In this document: piece by piece, positions 8,053 to 17,157 of the stretch
Position numbering within the stretch: the first letter of the stretch is position 1
Layout: every line of letters starts with the position of its first letter
Position numbers and translations under genes: made by a program
Notes under the pieces: generated by a model
What the model was told of the DNA's origin: nothing
Databases searched by the model: none
What the model saw: only the letters and a program-made list of their open reading frames with translations
NCBI GenBank assembly: GCA_016929795.1
Contig: JAFGIA010000295.1
Location: 1 to 27,278, forward strand
From: Anaerolineae bacterium
Lineage (GTDB): Bacteria > Chloroflexota > Anaerolineae > JAAYZQ01
Direction of reading: 5' to 3'
Length of the DNA stretch: 27,278 nucleotides

Positions 8053-10080
8053 ATGTTCGAGACAAAGCCAAGAAGTGTATGGCACCTCGCCATGGCCGTC
8101 ATCCTGATGCTGTCGGCCCTGCTCGCGGCCTGTGGCACCACGCCGGCACCCCAAACCGTGATCCAGACCGTCGAGGTGGAAAAGACCGTCATCGAGACGG
8201 TCGAGGTCGAGGTGGAAAAGGTCGTCACCGAAGTGGTGGAAAAAGAGGTCGTCGTCGAGGTGACCCCTGAACTGCCCTCCAAGTACACGGAGGCCCCGAT
8301 GCTGGCCGAGCTGGTGGCCAGTGGCGATCTGCCGCCTGTCGAGGAGCGCCTGCCGGAGAATCCGCGCGTCGTCCTGCCCGTCAACTCGGTGGGCCAGTAT
8401 GGCGGGACGTGGTATCGTGGCTGGCGCGGCATCAACGACTTTCACTGCTTTGGGCGCATCGTCTATGAGCCCATGCTGCGCTGGCCGCGCGATCCAAAGG
8501 ACGGAGTCCAGCCCGGCCTGGCGGAAAAGTGGGAGTGGTCGGCCGACGGCACGGAGCTGACCCTCTACCTGCGCGAGGGGCTCAAGTGGTCGGACGGCCA
8601 GCCGTTCACGGTGGATGACATCATCTTCTGGTGGGAGGACATTGAGAACGACTCCGAGATCACGGCCGCCCCGCACGCCGAATGGGTGGTCGACGGCCAG
8701 CCGATGGAGCTCGAGAAGGTGGACGACACGACCATCGTGCTCAAGTTTGCCGGCCCGAACGGCCTGGCCGAGACGGTGGGCCTCGCCTTCCACGGCAACC
8801 AGTGGCCGCTCGGCTTTGAGCGCTTTGGCTTCTTTGCCCCCAGGCACTACCTGGAGCAGTTCCACCCCAAGTACAACACGAGCGCTACGTACGAGGATTT
8901 TGAGGCCAAGGCGTGGGAGTACAACCCGGAGCGCCCGGCCATGACCGCGTGGCGCATCGCCGAGTGGGAGACGGGTGCGGATCACATGATCGCCAGGCGC
9001 AACCCCTACTACTGGCAGGTGGACGTGGAGGGGCAGCAGTTGCCCTATATCGACGAGGTCTATTTCTACCTGGTCGAAGACAACACGGCCATCAATACCC
9101 TGGCCCTGGGCGGCAAGATCGACATGCAGCACCGCGGCATCGAGCTGGCCAAGTACCCCGTCTACCAGGAGCAGGCCGAAGTCGGCGACTATCACATGCT
9201 GCTCTGGCCACAGGCCCAGGCCTCCGGCTTGACCTTCTTCCCCAACCAGAGCTACCCCGATCCCGCGTACCGCGAGCTGCTGCAGAACTTCAAGTTCCGC
9301 CAGGCGCTGTCGCAGGCCATCGACCGCGACACGATCAACGACATCCTCTTCCTCGGCCAGGCGACGCCCCAGACGATCAGCGTCGTCAAGAACTCGGCCC
9401 TCTACCAGCCTGACATCGCCAACATCTATGGCGAGTACGACCCGGCGCTGGCCAACTCGCTCCTCGACGAGATCGGGCTGCCGATGGGTGCCGACGGTAA
9501 GCGCACCTTTGCCGACGGCTCGCCGCTCCAGCTCGTCATCGAGACGTCCTACACCTCCGGCTCGCAGTACGACGGCGTCGAGCTGGCGGCCGAGTGGTGG
9601 CGGGCCGTGGGCCTCGACACGCGCGTGGAGACGATGAGCCGCGACGTCTACTGGCCCAAGGCGTGCGCCAACGAGGTCATGATCGCCGTGTGGACCACCG
9701 ACCGTGGCCTGGTGCCCATGATCGACCCCATCTACCAGTTCCCCTTTGACGAGCGCTCGTGGATGGCTCCCGCCTATGGCATCTGGTACAAGACTTCCGG
9801 CAAAGAGGGTGAGGCGCCGAATGCTGAGCTGAAGGCGTTGATGGACCTGTACGACGACTACCGCCAGACGGTCGATCCCGACGAGCAGCTCAAGATCGCC
9901 AAAGAGATCGTGCGCACCACCACCACTTCACTGAGCGTCATCCAGACCTGTGGTGGGTCGCCCGGCCCGGTTGTGGTCAAGAACTATTTCCACAACGTGG
10001 CTGAAAACCACACCTCCGACTGGCTGATCATGACGCCTGGCACACAGGATCCGGCCCACTACTGGATGGATCCACACTAG
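8053..10080 (+). CDS. Lipoprotein solute-binding protein of second Opp/Dpp-type ABC transporter
   Basis: 675-residue SBP_bac_5 protein heading the long plus-strand operon. It has a signal peptide ending in lipobox LAAC (Cys27), a valine/glutamate-rich linker (residues about 36-70) and then the binding domain, with typical family segments (AEKWEWSADGTELTLYLREG, LKWSDGQPFTVDDI, FRQALSQAIDRDTIND). The start at 8053 has AGGAGG six bases upstream and directly precedes the signal peptide. It is followed by a complete set of two permeases and two ATPases, then by pectin catabolic genes, so the likely ligand is an unsaturated oligogalacturonide or rhamnogalacturonan oligosaccharide. It is only distantly similar to the binding protein at 289-2250, implying a different ligand range. 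Confidence 0.95.
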   Translation: MFETKPRSVWHLAMAVILMLSALLAACGTTPAPQTVIQTVEVEKTVIETVEVEVEKVVTEVVEKEVVVEVTPELPSKYTEAPMLAELVASGDLPPVEERLPENPRVVLPVNSVGQYGGTWYRGWRGINDFHCFGRIVYEPMLRWPRDPKDGVQPGLAEKWEWSADGTELTLYLREGLKWSDGQPFTVDDIIFWWEDIENDSEITAAPHAEWVVDGQPMELEKVDDTTIVLKFAGPNGLAETVGLAFHGNQWPLGFERFGFFAPRHYLEQFHPKYNTSATYEDFEAKAWEYNPERPAMTAWRIAEWETGADHMIARRNPYYWQVDVEGQQLPYIDEVYFYLVEDNTAINTLALGGKIDMQHRGIELAKYPVYQEQAEVGDYHMLLWPQAQASGLTFFPNQSYPDPAYRELLQNFKFRQALSQAIDRDTINDILFLGQATPQTISVVKNSALYQPDIANIYGEYDPALANSLLDEIGLPMGADGKRTFADGSPLQLVIETSYTSGSQYDGVELAAEWWRAVGLDTRVETMSRDVYWPKACANEVMIAVWTTDRGLVPMIDPIYQFPFDERSWMAPAYGIWYKTSGKEGEAPNAELKALMDLYDDYRQTVDPDEQLKIAKEIVRTTTTSLSVIQTCGGSPGPVVVKNYFHNVAENHTSDWLIMTPGTQDPAHYWMDPH

Positions 10081-10090
10081 ACGAGAACGT

Positions 10091-10120
10091 GGCGGGGGCC
10101 TGCAGGCGCAGGCCCCCGCC
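10091..10120 (+). terminator. Very stable intercistronic stem-loop after the binding-protein gene
   Basis: GGCGGGGGCCTGC (10091-10103) and GCAGGCCCCCGCC (10108-10120) form a perfect 13-bp GC stem with an AGGC loop, 10 bp after the stop codon. There is no T-run, so it probably stabilises the upstream mRNA 3' end or partly terminates, raising binding protein relative to permeases. It occupies the same position as the stem at 235-273 in the other transporter operon. Confidence 0.75.
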
Positions 10121-10185
10121 TGTCCGATGGTGTCAACCCTTTGCGGCGGCTGCAGCACGTTCGCCAGCGGAGAGAGGAGCACGCG

Positions 10186-11169
10186 ATGCTGACCTACATT
10201 CTGAGACGCCTGTTGGCCATGATTCCAACCCTGGTTCTTATCTCTATCGTCACGTTTATTATTATCCAATTGCCACCCGGCGACTTTTTCACGACGCTCC
10301 AGGCAGAGGTGGCAGCCACCGGCGGCGGTCAGAACAAAGAGATCATCCAGAAACTGCAAGAGATCTATGGCCTGGATCAGCCGCTGCACGTCCAGTATTG
10401 GCGTTGGGTTCGCGGCTGGCCCAAGCTCGACTTTGGCTGGTCGCTGGCGTACAACGCCCCGGTGTGGGATGTGGTTGCGAGCAAGCTCGCGTTTACACTC
10501 TATATCGGGTTCCTCTCGTTGATCTTTATGGTCGCGGTTTCACTGCCCATTGGCATCTATTCGGCTACGCATCAATACTCTATCGGCGATCACGCGTTAT
10601 CTGCCATCGGCTTTTTGGGCCTATGCCTGCCCGGGTTCCTCGTCGCGCTGGTGTGGATGTTTCTGGCCATTGTCGTGTTGCACGTCGACGCCGGCGGGCT
10701 GACGTCGCGAGAAATGCAGAATGCCCCCCTCAGCCTGACCAAGGTGAAGGACTATCTCATTCACCTGGTGCCTGCGGTGTTTGTCCTCGGCCTGTCGAGC
10801 ACTGCCCAGCTCCAACGGATCATGCGCAGCAACATGCTCGACGTGCTGGGGCAGCAGCACATCGTGACAGCGCGGGCCAAGGGGCTCGCCGAGCGCAAGG
10901 TGATCAACAAGTACGCGGTGCGCCTGGCCATCAACCCCCTGATCAGCATCATGGCGCTCGAGATCCCAAAGGTGATCAACCAGTCGTCGCTGGTCGGCAT
11001 TGTCATGATGCTGCCCACGCTGGGGCCGATCTACCTGCACGCGCTGCTGACGCAAGATGCCTACCTGTCCGGGACGATTTTGTTGCTCATGGTTGTGATG
11101 CTTATGCTGTCGAACCTGCTCGCCGACGTGGTTCTGGCCGTGGTCGATCCAAGGATTGTCTACAACTAA
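10186..11169 (+). CDS. ABC transporter permease, DppB/OppB family
   Basis: 327-residue inner-membrane permease. It begins MLTYILRRLLAMIPTLVLISI (first membrane helix), followed by the PPGDFF region and a periplasmic loop with GLDQPLHVQYWRWV and DFGWS, all hallmarks of this family. Further hydrophobic segments include LAFTLYIGFLSLIFMVAV and IGFLGLCLPGFLVALVWM. The cytoplasmic coupling loop is VTARAKGLAERKVINKYAVR (EAA-like, contacts the ATPase). ATG 10186 has AGGAG six bases upstream; an in-frame earlier ATG at 10141 lies within leader sequence and is not preferred. It pairs with the DppC-type subunit that follows 13 bp later. Confidence 0.94.
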   Translation: MLTYILRRLLAMIPTLVLISIVTFIIIQLPPGDFFTTLQAEVAATGGGQNKEIIQKLQEIYGLDQPLHVQYWRWVRGWPKLDFGWSLAYNAPVWDVVASKLAFTLYIGFLSLIFMVAVSLPIGIYSATHQYSIGDHALSAIGFLGLCLPGFLVALVWMFLAIVVLHVDAGGLTSREMQNAPLSLTKVKDYLIHLVPAVFVLGLSSTAQLQRIMRSNMLDVLGQQHIVTARAKGLAERKVINKYAVRLAINPLISIMALEIPKVINQSSLVGIVMMLPTLGPIYLHALLTQDAYLSGTILLLMVVMLMLSNLLADVVLAVVDPRIVYN

Positions 11170-11182
11170 AGGAAGGGAATCG

Positions 11183-12367
11183 ATGAAAGACATGGTCATT
11201 CGGTCGGAGGAACTGTTTACCCTGTATGAAGGTGTGAGCGGTGTACTCGACCTGGATGAAGAGCGGGCAGCCGAAAAGAAGGGGGTCAAGTCGCTGGAAG
11301 CGATCTATGGCGCCTCGCAGTGGCACCTGATCTGGCGCAAGTTTATCCGCAACCGGGTTGCCGTCGTTGGGGGGGCTGTCATCCTCTTCTTCTACCTGGC
11401 TGCCATTTTGGCCGGTTTTATCGCTCCCTACACTGAAACCACGCGTTTTACCCAGCACATCTATATGCAGCCCCAGGTCGTCCACCTCTTTAACGACGGC
11501 AAGCTCCAGCCATTCGTCTACGAATACGAGGCAATGTTCGACGAGAACCTGCGCAAGCGCTACACGGCGACTGGCGCCAAGACCGTGATCCAGTTTCTGG
11601 CGCATGGCGAGCCATACAAGATCCTGGGCCTCTTGTCGACAGATGTGCACCTCTTTGTCGGCGAGGGGGGAATGCCCGTCTCGCTGCTGGGCACCGACCG
11701 CCAGGGACGTGACATGTTCTCGCGCATTCTGTACGGCAGCCGCATCTCGCTGACCATCGGCCTGGTGGGCGTCATTATGAGCCTGATCCTGGGCACGGTG
11801 CTGGGCGTCGTGTCGGGCTATTATGGCGGTTGGGTGGACGAGATCATCCAACGCCTCATCGAGCTGATCCGTGCTTTCCCGAATATCCCGATGTGGATGG
11901 CGCTCTCGGCGGCCATTCCCCTCACCTGGTCGATCACCCAGACCTACTTTGCCATCAGCGTTATCCTTTCTCTCTTCCAGTGGACCTGGCTGGCGCGGCA
12001 ACTGCGCGGCCAGGTGCTCGCGCTGCGCGGGCAGGATTACGTCCTCGCCTCGCGGCTGGCAGGGGCCAGCGATCGCTGGATCGTCTTTCGTCACCTGGTG
12101 CCGGCGACTATGGGCCAGATCATTGTCGTATCCACCCTGGCCATGCCATCCATGATCCTGGCCGAGACGGCGCTGAGCTACCTGGGGCTGGGGCTGCGGC
12201 CGCCGGCGACGAGCTGGGGCGTGCTGATCCAGGAATCGCAGAATTACCAGTCGCTGGCGCTCTATCCGTGGGTGTTCACGCCCGCCATCGCCGTGGCCCT
12301 CGCCATCCTGGCCTTCAGCTACCTGGGCGACGGCTTGCGCGACGCCGTCGATCCGTACACTGTGTGA
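11183..12367 (+). CDS. ABC transporter permease, DppC/OppC family
   Basis: 394-residue second permease. It has a cytoplasmic N-terminal extension, a WRKFIRNRVAVVGGAVILFF first helix, then a long periplasmic insertion (about residues 85-165) before the conserved HLLGTD-like motif (SLLGTDRQGRDMFSRILYGSR) and the remaining helices. The coupling loop (GQDYVLASRLAGASDRWIVFRH) and the C-terminal LGDGLRDAVDP motif are typical. The insertion is longer than in peptide-transport homologues, a feature often seen in sugar-type members. Start ATG 11183 with AAGGAAGGG upstream. Confidence 0.94.
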   Translation: MKDMVIRSEELFTLYEGVSGVLDLDEERAAEKKGVKSLEAIYGASQWHLIWRKFIRNRVAVVGGAVILFFYLAAILAGFIAPYTETTRFTQHIYMQPQVVHLFNDGKLQPFVYEYEAMFDENLRKRYTATGAKTVIQFLAHGEPYKILGLLSTDVHLFVGEGGMPVSLLGTDRQGRDMFSRILYGSRISLTIGLVGVIMSLILGTVLGVVSGYYGGWVDEIIQRLIELIRAFPNIPMWMALSAAIPLTWSITQTYFAISVILSLFQWTWLARQLRGQVLALRGQDYVLASRLAGASDRWIVFRHLVPATMGQIIVVSTLAMPSMILAETALSYLGLGLRPPATSWGVLIQESQNYQSLALYPWVFTPAIAVALAILAFSYLGDGLRDAVDPYTV

Positions 12368-12376
12368 GTGTGTGAC

Positions 12377-13384
12377 ATGACAAGAGACGAACGGCCCTAC
12401 ATCGTTCGCATCGAGGATCTCAAGACCTATTTCGACACGCTCGACGGCACGGTCCGGGCGGTGGACGGCGTGTCGTTGGACATCGTGCCGGGCGAGAGCC
12501 TCGGGCTGGTGGGCGAGTCGGGGTGTGGCAAGAGCGTGACCGCCTTTTCCATGCTGCGCCTGCTGCCGAAAACGAGCCGGATTGTTGAGGGCAAGATCCT
12601 GTTCGATCGTGGCACCGGCGAGCCGCCCATCGACCTGGCGCGCGTCGATCCGAACGGGAGCGAGATCCGGAGCATCCGCGGCAACGAGGTGGCCATGATC
12701 TTTCAGGAGCCGCTGACCTCTCTGTCGCCCGTTCACACGGTGGGCAGCCAGATCGCCGAAACGATCCTCCTCCACCAGTCCGTTACCAAGGAGGAGGCCC
12801 GCGAGCGGTCGATCAAGATGCTGGAGGCGGTGGGCATCGCCCTGCCCGAACAGCGTTTTGGCGAGTATCCCCACCAATTCTCTGGGGGCATGCGCCAGCG
12901 GGCCATGATCGCCATGGCGCTGTCGTGCAACCCGGCGTTGCTCATTGCCGATGAGCCCACCACCGCGCTCGACGTCACGATCCAGAACCAGATCCTGGAG
13001 TTGATGAAGGGCCTGCAGGACGAGTTGGGGATGGCCATCCTGATGATCACTCACAACCTGGGCGTCGTGGCCGAGATGTGCAGTCGCGTGGCGGTGATGT
13101 ACATGGGCAAGATCGTCGAGATGGGCGACCTGCGTACCATCTTTCGCCGTCCACTCCATCCCTACACTGTCGGCCTGATGCGCTCCATTCCCCACCTGGG
13201 CCGGCGCGTCAAGGCGCGCCTGACGCCGATCCCGGGCAGCGTGCCCGATCCCTACTCGATCCCCGCCGGGTGTGCCTTTGCCCCGCGCTGCCCGGCGAAA
13301 AAGCGCGCGTCATGCCGCGAGGAGGTGCCTCTCCTGCCTGTCGAGCCCCGCCACCTGGTGCGCTGCACGCTGTACGAGGAGTGA
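12377..13384 (+). CDS. ABC transporter ATPase, DppD/OppD family
   Basis: 335-residue cytoplasmic ATPase energising the permease pair. Walker A GESGCGKS (residues 46-53), signature FSGGMRQR, Walker B LLIADEPTTALD, switch His in MITHNLG, and the C-terminal oligopeptide/dipeptide extension with a cysteine cluster (AGCAFAPRCPAKKRASC) known to hold an iron-sulfur cluster in some members. The start is ATG 12377; GTG 12368, directly after the permease TGA, is also possible. Neither has a clear ribosome site, suggesting translational coupling. Confidence 0.94.
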   Translation: MTRDERPYIVRIEDLKTYFDTLDGTVRAVDGVSLDIVPGESLGLVGESGCGKSVTAFSMLRLLPKTSRIVEGKILFDRGTGEPPIDLARVDPNGSEIRSIRGNEVAMIFQEPLTSLSPVHTVGSQIAETILLHQSVTKEEARERSIKMLEAVGIALPEQRFGEYPHQFSGGMRQRAMIAMALSCNPALLIADEPTTALDVTIQNQILELMKGLQDELGMAILMITHNLGVVAEMCSRVAVMYMGKIVEMGDLRTIFRRPLHPYTVGLMRSIPHLGRRVKARLTPIPGSVPDPYSIPAGCAFAPRCPAKKRASCREEVPLLPVEPRHLVRCTLYEE

Positions 13385-13387
13385 CAA

Positions 13388-14401
13388 ATGGAAGAAAAGG
13401 TACTCCTGGAAGTGACGGACCTAAAGATGCACTTTCCGATCCATCGCGGCTTTTTGCGTCACGTCGTGGGCCACGTCCGCGCGGTGGATGGCGTCAGCTT
13501 TTTCATCCGGGAGGGCGAGACACTGGGCCTGGTGGGTGAATCGGGCTGCGGCAAGACGACGACCGGGCGCTGCATCCTGCGCGCACACGAGCCCACAGCC
13601 GGGAGCGTGCTATTTCGTGCCAACGGCGACATGGTCGATGTCCTATCCCTCTCGAGGAAAGAGCTGGGGCCGATCCGCCGGCAGATGCAGATCATTTTCC
13701 AGGACCCATTCTCGTCGCTCAACCCACGCATGACCGTGATGGATATCATCAGCGAGCCGCTCGTGGTCAATGGACTGGGTCGTGGGGGCGATCTCAAGGT
13801 GCAGGTGCGCGAGCTGCTGGAGGCAGTGGGGCTGCGCGCCCAGCACATGAACCGTTATCCGTATGCCTTTAGCGGCGGGCAGCGGCAGCGGATCGGCATC
13901 GCGCGTGCACTCGCCCTGCGCCCCAAGCTCATCGTGTGCGACGAGCCTGTGTCGGCGCTTGACGTCTCGATTCAGGCCCAGACACTCAACCTGCTCGAGG
14001 ATCTGCAAAAAGAGTTCGGGCTGACCTACCTCTTTATCGCCCACGATCTGTCCGTCGTCGAGCACATCAGCGACCGCGTGGCGGTCATGTACCTGGGCAA
14101 CCTGGTCGAGTTGGCCCGCGCGGAAGAGCTGTACTGCAACCCGCTGCACCCCTACACCGAGGCGCTCCTGTCGGCCGTGCCACGCACCGACCCCGACGCG
14201 CCCAAACATCGCATTGTTCTGCAAGGCGACGTGCCGAGCCCGGCCAACCCGCCCGCCGGCTGCAAGTTTCACCCGCGCTGCCAATATACTCTCGATCTCT
14301 GCTCGCAGCAGGTGCCTGTGTGGCGCGAGCTGAGCGCGGATCATTGGGTCGCCTGTCACCGTGCCGACGAACTGTCGTTGGCCGGCATCGTCTATGAATG
14401 A
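13388..14401 (+). CDS. ABC transporter ATPase, DppF/OppF family
   Basis: 337-residue partner ATPase. Walker A GESGCGKT (residues 50-57), Q-loop [16 protein letters not shown] (an OppF/DppF hallmark), signature FSGGQRQR, Walker [16 protein letters not shown]-loop IAHDLSVV, and a C-terminal cysteine-rich tail ([16 protein letters not shown]). It starts 3 bp after the previous stop with GAGGAG overlapping that stop. It completes a five-gene transporter; GH105 follows after a 220-bp gap. Confidence 0.95.
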   Translation: MEEKVLLEVTDLKMHFPIHRGFLRHVVGHVRAVDGVSFFIREGETLGLVGESGCGKTTTGRCILRAHEPTAGSVLFRANGDMVDVLSLSRKELGPIRRQMQIIFQDPFSSLNPRMTVMDIISEPLVVNGLGRGGDLKVQVRELLEAVGLRAQHMNRYPYAFSGGQRQRIGIARALALRPKLIVCDEPVSALDVSIQAQTLNLLEDLQKEFGLTYLFIAHDLSVVEHISDRVAVMYLGNLVELARAEELYCNPLHPYTEALLSAVPRTDPDAPKHRIVLQGDVPSPANPPAGCKFHPRCQYTLDLCSQQVPVWRELSADHWVACHRADELSLAGIVYE

Positions 14402-14621
14402 GTGGCGGCGGCCCCAGGGATATCTTTCTGCGGACAGCACAGGCTCGGGAAGGATGAGATGACGCACACAAGTGCAAGGCTGAGCAGAGCCTACGCCTGC
14501 CAGCTACTTGGCGATCCTGTACAGCCGGCAGGTACGGTCCCGGATTTTTGGGGAGTGGGAGATTGGCGGTGACACGACTAACCGAGGCGGGAGTGGGTAA
14601 CTTGACCGAGGTGGGAGCGAG

Positions 14622-15812
14622 ATGATGGCAGTGGCCAGCACGGACGTGGTCGAAACCCCCTGGTCGGTGCGCACGGCCGAGACGGTGATGGCGCGGCACC
14701 CGCTCCTGGCGCGGCGCTGGCACTATGAGCCGGGCGTGGTGCTGCTCGCCATACGCCAGGTGTGGCTGGCCACGGGAGACAGGCGCTATTTTGACTATAT
14801 CAAGGCGAATGTCGACAGCCTGGTGACGCCCGAGGGCGAGATCCGCACCTACCGGCTGGACGACTATAACCTCGACCAGATCAACGAGGGCAAGGTGCTT
14901 TTTGCCCTCTATCACGAGACAGGGGACGAGCGCTATCGGAAGGCGGCCCGTCTTCTCCGCGACCAGCTCACTACCCAGCCGCGCACGGCCGGCGGGGCGT
15001 GGTGGCACAAGCAGATCTACCCACACCAGGTGTGGTTGGACGGCGTCTATATGGCCTCGCCCTTCTACGCCGAGTATGGCACCGCATTCGGCGAGCCGGC
15101 CGCCTACGACGACGTGGTGCGCCACATCGTCCTCGCCGAGCAGGTTATGCGCGATCCCCACACAGGGCTGCTCTACCATGGGTGGGACGAGAGCAAGAGC
15201 CAGGCCTGGGCTGATCCCCAAACCGGCTGCTCACCCTGCTTCTGGGGGCGGGCGGTGGGCTGGTATGCTATGGCCCTGGCCGACGTGCTCGATCACTTGC
15301 CTCTCGACCATGCAGGGCGCGAGCAGGTAATGTCTATCTTTCGGGTTCTTGCCACGCGCATCATGGCTGTCCAGGACCCGATCACGGGTACCTGGTACCA
15401 GGTATTGGACCAAGGCGATAGGCACGGCAACTACCTGGAAGCCTCGGCGTCGTGCATGTTTGTCTACGCCCTGGCCAAAGGGGTGCGTCTCGGCTACCTT
15501 GACCGCACCGCCCTGGACGTGGCCTGGAGGGGTTATGCCGGCATCCTGGATCGGTTCATCACCATCGACGGCGCCGGCCTGGTGAGTGTGCACGGTACCT
15601 GCGCCGTGGCTGGGCTGGGGGGCAAGCCGTATCGTGACGGTTCATTCGAGTATTACGTCGGAGAGAGGGTTGTGTCCAACGAATTCAAGGGCGTCGGTGC
15701 TTTTATCCTCGCCAGTACCGAGATCGAGCAGCTCGCGTGTGCGGGTGACTTGCGTGCGGTGGTGCCTGTCGGCACGCTAGAGAGGCTGTATGCACATCAT
15801 GAGCCTGGGTGA
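14622..15812 (+). CDS. GH105 unsaturated rhamnogalacturonyl hydrolase
   Basis: 396-residue (alpha/alpha)6-barrel enzyme. The family removes the unsaturated uronate from the non-reducing end of rhamnogalacturonan-lyase products by hydrating the 4,5 double bond, giving rhamnose-ended product and 5-keto-4-deoxyuronate. Marks seen: YNLDQINEGKVLFALY, the catalytic-Asp region HQVWLDGVYMASPFYAEY, HGWDESKSQAWADP, FWGRAVGWYAMALADVLDHLP and the late VGERVVSNEFKGVGAFILA. There is no signal peptide, so it acts on imported disaccharides in the cytoplasm. GGGAG stands four bases before the ATG (a second ATG follows immediately). It overlaps the GH28 gene by 23 bp. Confidence 0.94.
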   Translation: MMAVASTDVVETPWSVRTAETVMARHPLLARRWHYEPGVVLLAIRQVWLATGDRRYFDYIKANVDSLVTPEGEIRTYRLDDYNLDQINEGKVLFALYHETGDERYRKAARLLRDQLTTQPRTAGGAWWHKQIYPHQVWLDGVYMASPFYAEYGTAFGEPAAYDDVVRHIVLAEQVMRDPHTGLLYHGWDESKSQAWADPQTGCSPCFWGRAVGWYAMALADVLDHLPLDHAGREQVMSIFRVLATRIMAVQDPITGTWYQVLDQGDRHGNYLEASASCMFVYALAKGVRLGYLDRTALDVAWRGYAGILDRFITIDGAGLVSVHGTCAVAGLGGKPYRDGSFEYYVGERVVSNEFKGVGAFILASTEIEQLACAGDLRAVVPVGTLERLYAHHEPG

Positions 15813-17157
15813 GCAGCCAGGTGGTGGGTGGCTGCCGCCCTTTGACGTGGCGCAGTTACACGTGCCTGCCTTTGCCCCGCGCACCTTTGACCTGCGTGCC
15901 TACGGGGGCGCCGGAGACGGCGCCGCGCTTGACACGCTCGCCTTTGCCCGGGCCATTGAGGCCTGCCACCGTGCCGGTGGCGGCACCGTCGTCGTGCCCG
16001 CGGGCACCTGGCTGACGGGACCGATCCATCTGCGCAGCCATGTCCGCCTGTTGCTGGAAAAAGGGGCGCTCGTTCGTTTCAGCACGCGCCTGGCCGACTA
16101 TCCGCCCGTGTTGACCCGCTGGGAGGGGGTGGAGTGTATCAACTACTCGCCGCTGATCTATGCCCGCGACTGTGACAATGTCGCGGTCGTAGGCGAGGGG
16201 ACGCTGGATGGGCAGGGGGAGGCCTGGTGGCACTGGAAGCAGCGCCAGGGCCCGGCTGCCACAGCCCTGTACCATGCCCAGGCGGCAGGGGTGCCTGTCG
16301 AGGACCGGGTATATGCCACTGAAGAGGCAGCCCTGCGCCCCCAGTTCTTCCAGCCATTCGGCTGTCGTGGCGTGCTCGTCGAAGGAGTAACGTTTGTCAA
16401 CGGCCCGATGTGGACCATCCATCCTGTATACTGCTCGGACGTGATCGTGCGCGGCGTGACCGTCCGGAGCGAAGGGCCGAACACGGATGGCCTCAACCCA
16501 GACTCGTGCTGCAACGTGCTCGTAGAGGGGTGCGCCTTTCACACAGGCGATGATTGCATCGCCATTAACTCGGGCATGAACGAGGATGGCTGGCGCGTGG
16601 GCAGGCCCTGCGAAAATATCATCATCCGCGACTGCACCATGAGTGAGGGCCACGGCGCCATCGCCATCGGCAGTGGCATGTCTGGCGGGGTGCGCAACGT
16701 CCATGTCTCTAACTGTCATGTCACCGGCGGCGACCAGGGTATCCGGCTCAAATCGCTGCGTGGACGCGGCGGGTTGGTCGAGCGTGTCTTGGTCGAAAAG
16801 ATCGAGATGTCGAACCTGCGCCGCGAGGCCATCGTCCTGAGCATGTTCTACGAGTCGTCCACTGCCGTGTCGTCTTCCGATGCGCCGCCCACCTTTCGGA
16901 ACATCCGCGTCAGGGATGTGGTGTGCACCGGCGCGGGCACGGCCATCTCTATTCGCGGGCTGCCCGAGCGGCCTATCGAGCTCGTCTCCCTGGAAAACCT
17001 GTGCCTGCATGCTGTCGAAGGCATCCGCTGCCAGGATGTAGTGGACCTGGCCCTGCGCGATGTGACTGGCGCTGTGCGTCAAGAGCCCGAGTTTTACTGC
17101 TCGAATGTCCGCTGTCTGAACGTCAGCAACCTGACCGTGGAGAGGAAAACGCACTGA
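15790..17157 (+). CDS. GH28 polygalacturonase-family glycosidase, predicted cytoplasmic
   Basis: 455-residue right-handed beta-helix enzyme. All GH28 catalytic motifs are visible in order: NTDGLNPDSC, GDDCIAINSG, the GHGAIAIGSG version of the catalytic-His motif, and RLKS (usual RIK). The N-terminus (FDLRAYGGAGDGAALDT) is the usual start of the fold and has no signal peptide, so unlike secreted polygalacturonases it should act on imported oligomers, probably as an exo-enzyme releasing galacturonate or unsaturated uronate from short chains. Start ATG 15790 lies inside the GH105 gene with GAGAGG just upstream; ATG 15799 is an alternative. Confidence 0.93.
   Translation: MHIMSLGEQPGGGWLPPFDVAQLHVPAFAPRTFDLRAYGGAGDGAALDTLAFARAIEACHRAGGGTVVVPAGTWLTGPIHLRSHVRLLLEKGALVRFSTRLADYPPVLTRWEGVECINYSPLIYARDCDNVAVVGEGTLDGQGEAWWHWKQRQGPAATALYHAQAAGVPVEDRVYATEEAALRPQFFQPFGCRGVLVEGVTFVNGPMWTIHPVYCSDVIVRGVTVRSEGPNTDGLNPDSCCNVLVEGCAFHTGDDCIAINSGMNEDGWRVGRPCENIIIRDCTMSEGHGAIAIGSGMSGGVRNVHVSNCHVTGGDQGIRLKSLRGRGGLVERVLVEKIEMSNLRREAIVLSMFYESSTAVSSSDAPPTFRNIRVRDVVCTGAGTAISIRGLPERPIELVSLENLCLHAVEGIRCQDVVDLALRDVTGAVRQEPEFYCSNVRCLNVSNLTVERKTH

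Noticed and set aside
11102..13195. 697-codon minus-strand open frame
   Set aside because: It is antisense to the permease and ATPase genes; the product is rich in His, Gln and Asp without domains.
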